From positions 1 through 6,185 of the forward strand of contig JAGBSQ010000238.1 in assembly GCA_017631775.1 (NCBI GenBank): DNA of 6,185 nt, written 5' to 3'. Both the position numbers and the translations under genes were made by a program. This DNA comes from Clostridia bacterium. Its GTDB lineage: Bacteria; Bacillota_A; Clostridia; Oscillospirales; CAG-272. The notes beneath the pieces are model-generated. The model saw nothing but the letters and a program-made list of their open reading frames with translations. It was not told the DNA's origin and made no database searches. This document shows positions 1-3,502 of the stretch, in pieces (the stretch's first letter is position 1; the number at the start of each line of letters is the position of its first letter).

Positions 1-1007
1 CCGGTCACCCATGCAGAAATTCGATTGATGGAAGCATCAAAATAGTCTGTTGCGATGAACACTCTGTCAAGCGCGCCGTTTCTCACAATCTCCTTTGCAA
101 TCTCCTTTGTTTCGTCATCGAATATAACAACGTGGTCGCTATCCCAACGCACCGAACGGGTAATGTGAAGCGCAATTTTGGGATTGAACAGAAGAAGCGA
201 GGAGATTTTATCGCTGACGACCTCGGTGGGGTGATAGTGACCGTTATCCATAAGAGGTGTAATGCCCTTGTGGTTGGAATAGGAGAGGCAGAACTCGGCA
301 GAGCCAACGGTGTAGCTTTCTACCCCAATGCCGAACACCTTGGACTCGAGGGTAACGTAAACCTTTGATTTGTCGTAGGGCGTATCAAGAATTTCATCAA
401 GAGATGCCTTAAATCTTGCTCGGGGAGAGAGGCGGTCTGTGGGAATATCCTTGTATCCGTCGGGGATCCAAATGTTCATAACACAGGGAATGCCTGTTTC
501 CTCGGCAAAGTATTCCGCAATTTTCAAGCAGGCGATGCTATGCTTTATCCAATACCTTCTGACCTCCTCATCGGGGGAAGAAAGTGTAAGGCCGTCCTTT
601 ACCATAGGGTGCGAAAAATAGGTGGGGTTGAAGTCAATGCCCATTCCCCTCTCTTTGGCAAATGCAACCCATTTTGCAAAATGCTTGGGGGCAATGGCAT
701 CTCTGTCTGCTACTTCTCCATCCTCAAAAATCGCATAGCATGCGTGCAAATTGAGCTTCTTTTTGCCACCGATGAGAGAGAACGCCTTATCGTAATCGGC
801 CATAAGCTCCTCGGGGGTTCTTGCTCTGCCGGGATAGTTGCCCGTTGCTTGAATGCCGCCCGAAAGTGCCTCCTTGGAGTCAAATCCAACAACGTCATCT
901 CCTTGCCAGCAATGTACAGAAATGCTGACGTTTGCAAGTGTTTCGAGTGCCTTTTCGACATCGATACCGTATTTTAAATATTTTTCTTTTGCTTCTGTAT
1001 AGCTCAT
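1..1007 (-). CDS. rhaA: L-rhamnose isomerase, C-terminus cut by the window edge
   Basis: This cytoplasmic, metal-dependent enzyme interconverts L-rhamnose and L-rhamnulose, the first step of rhamnose breakdown. I translated the minus strand from the ATG at 1007 and found 335 residues without a stop, so the gene continues left of the window; E. coli RhaA has 419 residues, so roughly 80 are missing. Recognisable blocks are VHCWQGDDV (residues 31-39), GNYPGRART (56-64), LHACYA (87-92), NIWIPDG (178-184), LESKVFGIG (220-228), [15 protein letters not shown] (255-269) and the signature [14 protein letters not shown] (281-294). Known metal and active-site positions of the family map to Glu221, His257, Asp289 and Asp291, all present, so the visible part looks functional. 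The start overlaps the rhaB stop as ATGA, and a GGAG lies 8 bases upstream. The family assignment is very secure. Confidence 0.97.
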   Translation of the reverse strand, partial: MSYTEAKEKYLKYGIDVEKALETLANVSISVHCWQGDDVVGFDSKEALSGGIQATGNYPGRARTPEELMADYDKAFSLIGGKKKLNLHACYAIFEDGEVADRDAIAPKHFAKWVAFAKERGMGIDFNPTYFSHPMVKDGLTLSSPDEEVRRYWIKHSIACLKIAEYFAEETGIPCVMNIWIPDGYKDIPTDRLSPRARFKASLDEILDTPYDKSKVYVTLESKVFGIGVESYTVGSAEFCLSYSNHKGITPLMDNGHYHPTEVVSDKISSLLLFNPKIALHITRSVRWDSDHVVIFDDETKEIAKEIVRNGALDRVFIATDYFDASINRISAWVT

Positions 1008-1020
1008 AAGTTTATCTCCA
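1004..1020 (-). promoter_or_regulatory. rhaA ribosome binding site and ATGA stop-start overlap
   Basis: Read on the minus strand, TGGAG (1020-1016) sits 8 bases before the rhaA ATG at 1007-1005. The rhaB stop TGA (1006-1004) overlaps that ATG as ATGA. The Shine-Dalgarno lies inside the last codons of rhaB, which suggests translational coupling of the kinase and the isomerase. Confidence 0.85.
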
Positions 1021-2293
1021 TTTGTATTTTCAAGTTTCCAAGGGCGGTTGCCTCAATGGGGAGGGCGATTACCCTCTTCCCCGTTGCTTCTTCGGTTAAG
1101 CGATTGAGGAATGTATTTTTGGCACCCCCACCGACGATGTAAATATTATCGTATTGGGTGCCCGTGTTGGCTTCAAGCTCGTCAATGGCTTGCTTGTAGC
1201 TCAGAGCAAGGCTGCGATAGGCGCACCGAAAATAGTCTGCCTCACCCTCAAATCCACCGGCAAGGCTTTCAAAGGCCGCCTTCATACTCTTGGGTGCCAA
1301 CAGCGCCGGAGCGTTTGCATCAAGCGTTGCTTGGCAAGTGCTTTGCTCTGCCATTTTGACAATTTCGGAAAACGGTGTATCGGGGCAAAGCTCTCTTTGC
1401 AGCTCGTTTACTATCCACATGCCCATAATATTCTTTTGGTAGCGGTTATAGCCAACACCACCCTCGTTTGAGTAGTTTGCCGCCTCGCTCTTTTTGTCGG
1501 TAATAGGCTCCTTTGTTTTCACGCCGAGGAGCGACCTTGTGCCGGAGGAAATGTAAGGAGTGTTCTCCTCCATTGGGATTCCCTCCACCGCAGAGCCCGT
1601 ATCGTGTGTTGCGCAAAGAACAACCTTGGTGTTGCCGCCAACCTCCCTTTCAACCTCGGGCAAAAGATTGCCGAGAACGTTGCCCGGGCGGTCAAGACTT
1701 GGGAAAAGGTGCTCGGGGTAACCGAGAGCTCGCACAATCTCCATATCAAACTCGCCGTTCACCATGCCCGTGGTGGTGGCATTGGTGTATTCCCTTGCCT
1801 TTACACCCGAAAGCTTCCACATAAGATACTCGGGTATCATCAGCATGTCGGTCGCGTTTTCCAATCGACCGTTCAATTTGTCATCATATAGCTGATAAAT
1901 GCTGTTGAAGGGTTGGAACTGACAGCCAACTCGACCGTAAAGCTCTGCAAAAGGAATTTGCGCGTGAACGGTTGGAATAACCGCCTCGGTTCTTGCATCG
2001 CGGTATGCGTAAACGGGATATATCTCTTGATCTCCATTCAGCAAAACGTAGTCAACACCCCATGTGTCAATCGAAAGGCTTTCAATTTTTGGGTAACTTT
2101 CAAAGGCTTTGCGAATACCTTTGAGGACGCTGTTATAAAGGTGTTCTATATTCCACACGAGATGCCCGTCTTCGTGTGTCACGCCGTTTGCAAAACGGTA
2201 GACCTCATTGGTATGTATGCCGTCATTCTCGCGCCAGCCGATAATGTGCCTGCCGCTTGAAGCGCCAATGTCTATTGCAAGGTAATATTTCAA
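1004..2293 (-). CDS. rhaB: Rhamnulokinase (FGGY kinase), short C-terminus
   Basis: The enzyme phosphorylates L-rhamnulose with ATP to L-rhamnulose 1-phosphate in the cytoplasm. I chose the TTG at 2293 ([10 protein letters not shown]) because AAAGGAG lies 8 bases upstream; the in-frame GTG at 2314 would put that Shine-Dalgarno inside the gene. The product is 429 residues. It has the FGGY N-domain phosphate loop DIGASSGR (8-15), the substrate region [12 protein letters not shown] (74-85), the PVAYRD-like [10 protein letters not shown] (93-102), QFQPFN (125-130), the catalytic-base motif THDTGSAV (229-236, Asp231), NEGGVG (276-281), KNIMGMW (287-293) and the ATP-domain motif YIVGGGAKN (385-393). 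Two things are odd. The usual SSGTWSLLG reads SSGTRSLLG (Arg253). The protein also stops at [13 protein letters not shown], about 50-60 residues short of E. coli RhaB (489), and runs straight into rhaA. Similar short FGGY rhamnulokinases may exist in Clostridia, so shortness alone does not prove loss of function. Confidence 0.95.
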   Translation of the reverse strand: MKYYLAIDIGASSGRHIIGWRENDGIHTNEVYRFANGVTHEDGHLVWNIEHLYNSVLKGIRKAFESYPKIESLSIDTWGVDYVLLNGDQEIYPVYAYRDARTEAVIPTVHAQIPFAELYGRVGCQFQPFNSIYQLYDDKLNGRLENATDMLMIPEYLMWKLSGVKAREYTNATTTGMVNGEFDMEIVRALGYPEHLFPSLDRPGNVLGNLLPEVEREVGGNTKVVLCATHDTGSAVEGIPMEENTPYISSGTRSLLGVKTKEPITDKKSEAANYSNEGGVGYNRYQKNIMGMWIVNELQRELCPDTPFSEIVKMAEQSTCQATLDANAPALLAPKSMKAAFESLAGGFEGEADYFRCAYRSLALSYKQAIDELEANTGTQYDNIYIVGGGAKNTFLNRLTEEATGKRVIALPIEATALGNLKIQMEINL

Positions 2294-2301
2294 GGTCAAA
2301 T

Positions 2302-2308
2302 CTCCTTT
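2302..2308 (-). promoter_or_regulatory. rhaB ribosome binding site
   Basis: AAAGGAG on the minus strand is followed by 8 bases (ATTTGACC) and then TTG at 2293-2291. This near-perfect Shine-Dalgarno sets the non-ATG start of rhaB. The TTG at 2299 would be too close to it. Confidence 0.85.
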
Positions 2309-2325
2309 CCACACTTATCTATATT

Positions 2326-2340
2326 AATCATATCATGATT
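2326..2340. repeat. Short perfect palindrome over the rhaB -10
   Basis: AATCAT - atc - ATGATT is a perfect 6-bp inverted repeat with a 3-base centre. It covers the extended -10 proposed for rhaB, where a bound repressor would block polymerase. It is A/T-rich and short, so chance is a real possibility. Confidence 0.4.
2327..2335 (-). promoter_or_regulatory. Candidate rhaB extended -10 element
   Basis: The minus strand reads TGATATGAT, which fits the extended -10 form TGnTATGAT. Transcription would begin near 2320, giving a leader of roughly 27 bases before the TTG. At the expected -35 distance there is only A/T sequence (TTTTAT at 2355-2350), a weak -35 of the sort seen at promoters that need an activator. 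An alternative pair is TTGCTC (2347-2342) with TATAGA (2323-2318) at 18-base spacing. Position and sequence support a promoter, but the exact choice is an inference. Confidence 0.5.
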
Positions 2341-2353
2341 TGAGCAAAAATAA

Positions 2354-2384
2354 AAGGACACTATTTGTTTAAAAAAGTGTCCTT
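2354..2384. promoter_or_regulatory. Inverted-repeat operator candidate between rhaB and the AraC-type gene
   Basis: AAGGACACT (2354-2362) and AGTGTCCTT (2376-2384) are perfect 9-bp inverted arms separated by 13 A/T-rich bases. Similarity continues outward with a two-base offset (AAATAA on both sides). The near arm falls at about -34 to -42 of the proposed rhaB start and the far arm at about -56 to -64, the typical placement for a dimeric AraC-family activator touching polymerase. The G/C-rich core is conspicuous in an otherwise A/T-rich spacer. The sequence could form a hairpin, but it lies upstream of both proposed transcription starts, so a protein-binding site is the better reading. Confidence 0.7.
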
Positions 2385-2391
2385 ATTTGTA

Positions 2392-2420
2392 TTGATTTTT
2401 TGCTTGTGATGTGGTAAAAT
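2392..2420 (+). promoter_or_regulatory. Candidate promoter of the AraC-type regulator gene
   Basis: TTGATT (2392-2397), a 17-base spacer and TAAAAT (2415-2420) form a good sigma-A-type promoter, with TGG directly before the -10 (extended form). The predicted start, near 2427, leaves only about 11 bases before the ATG and would clip the ribosome binding site, so the true start may lie further upstream, for example from TTGTTT (2365-2370) and TGTATT (2388-2393), which overlap the operator arms. Confidence 0.45.
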
Positions 2421-2425
2421 AAAGT

Positions 2426-2431
2426 GAGGTG
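2426..2431 (+). promoter_or_regulatory. Ribosome binding site of the AraC-type regulator
   Basis: GAGGTG ends 6 bases before the ATG at 2438. It overlaps the in-frame GTG at 2429, which therefore belongs to the Shine-Dalgarno and is not the start. Confidence 0.75.
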
Positions 2432-2437
2432 ATTGAT

Positions 2438-3388
2438 ATGATAAACCAAGAGATATTTGATAAACTGACCCCCGTAACCGATGAAGAGCGTGCAATTCTT
2501 CGAGGCGAGGGTGTGGATAAAAGCATTTATACCGCAACGGGCGGCAATGTGATTCAATCAAAAAAGCTCCTTGTTGACGGCAAGTTGATAAGTGTTAGAA
2601 AGCACACAAGATTTGTGCACTTCCCCGAGCATACTCACGATTATATTGAGGCGGTGTATATGTGCTCGGGCGAGACCGTGCATATCATCAACGGCAAAAA
2701 AATCAAGCTGCGCGAGGGAGAATTGCTCTTTCTCGGTCAAAATGCAAGGCAGGAAATCCTGCCCGCAAAAGAAGGAGACATTGCCATTAACTTTATCATT
2801 CAACCGGCTTTTTTTGACAAGACGCTTGAAATGCTTGGAGCCGAGGAAACACCCATTAAAAACTTTCTTATCCGTTCTCTTTTTGACGGAGACTATCAGG
2901 GATATTTGCACTTTAAGGTGGCAAACGTTTTGCCGGTGCAAAACCTGATTGAAAACCTGATTTGGACGCTGACAAGCAACACGTGGGGCAAAAGAAACAT
3001 CAATCAAACCACCATGGGTCTGCTCTTTATGCAGCTCTTAAACCACACCGACAAGCTCTCACACGAGAGCCGTGAGGATAAGGCGATCATGGATATTTTC
3101 CGCTACATTGAAGAAAATTACCGCGACGGCAGCCTCACCGATGCGGCAAAGCTGTTGCACTACGACTTTTATTGGCTCAGCCACGAAATCAAGAACCGCA
3201 CAGGCAAAACCTACACCGAGCACCTGCAGGAAAAGCGCCTATCTCAAGCGGCATTTCTGCTCAAGAACACCACCCTCTCAGTCGAGGAGGTCGCCATAGC
3301 CGTCGGCTATGAAAACAAAAGCTACTTTCACCGCATTTTTACAGAAAAATTTGAAACCACGCCAAAAAAGTACCGCAGCACAAATTAA
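2438..3388 (+). CDS. AraC-family regulator with cupin sensor domain, likely the rhamnose activator
   Basis: The 316-residue product has the classic AraC layout. Residues about 50-125 form a cupin-like sugar-sensing domain, with HFPEHTHDYIE (61-71) and the strand-turn-strand motif INGKKIKLREGELLFLG (84-100). A helical linker covers about 130-210, and the paired helix-turn-helix DNA-binding domain is at about 215-313. In that domain the first helix-turn-helix is around SLTDAAKLLHYDFYWLSHEIK (232-252). The second is marked by SVEEVAIAVGYENKSYFHRIFTEKFETTPKKYR (281-313), the AraC signature. The start at ATG 2438 is favoured by its ribosome binding site. The gene diverges from rhaBA with an inverted repeat in the shared spacer, so control of rhaBA, as RhaS/RhaR do in E. 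coli, is the natural inference. Sequence alone does not show the inducer. The family is certain; the rhamnose role is likely. Confidence 0.93.
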   Translation: MINQEIFDKLTPVTDEERAILRGEGVDKSIYTATGGNVIQSKKLLVDGKLISVRKHTRFVHFPEHTHDYIEAVYMCSGETVHIINGKKIKLREGELLFLGQNARQEILPAKEGDIAINFIIQPAFFDKTLEMLGAEETPIKNFLIRSLFDGDYQGYLHFKVANVLPVQNLIENLIWTLTSNTWGKRNINQTTMGLLFMQLLNHTDKLSHESREDKAIMDIFRYIEENYRDGSLTDAAKLLHYDFYWLSHEIKNRTGKTYTEHLQEKRLSQAAFLLKNTTLSVEEVAIAVGYENKSYFHRIFTEKFETTPKKYRSTN

Positions 3389-3413
3389 ACAGCTGATTTG
3401 AGAGTTATAAAAT

Positions 3414-3463
3414 CAAAAAAGTAAGCATGGAGATTCATTTGAACCTCCATGCTGTTTTTGTTT
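3414..3463. terminator. Bidirectional rho-independent terminator between convergent genes
   Basis: The stem AGCATGGAG (3424-3432) pairs with CTCCATGCT (3445-3453). After one A-C mismatch, TTC/GAA can extend it, leaving a loop of ATTT. On the plus strand GTTTTTGTTT follows, ending the regulator transcript. On the minus strand the stem is followed by TAC and then six T (complement of 3415-3420), ending the large modular-protein transcript. The rest of the 114-base spacer holds nothing else that I can recognise. Confidence 0.9.
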
Positions 3464-3502
3464 AAAACACGATACCAAATCAGATACGCTCTCCGGGAGA
3501 AG

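Noticed and set aside
540..977. Plus-strand open frame of 145 codons opposite rhaA
   Set aside because: The minus strand here encodes unmistakable L-rhamnose isomerase, so this frame is a shadow.
2294..2314. GTG at 2314 as the start of rhaB, adding seven residues
   Set aside because: The AAAGGAG would then be inside the gene, and the extra residues (MWKGDLT) are simply its translation. The family N-terminus [14 protein letters not shown] fits the TTG at 2293.
2354..2390. The inverted repeat as a terminator
   Set aside because: It lies between two divergent promoters, upstream of both proposed starts, and no gene ends nearby.
2429..2437. GTG at 2429 as the start of the AraC-type regulator
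   Set aside because: It overlaps the GAGGTG ribosome binding site that serves the ATG at 2438.
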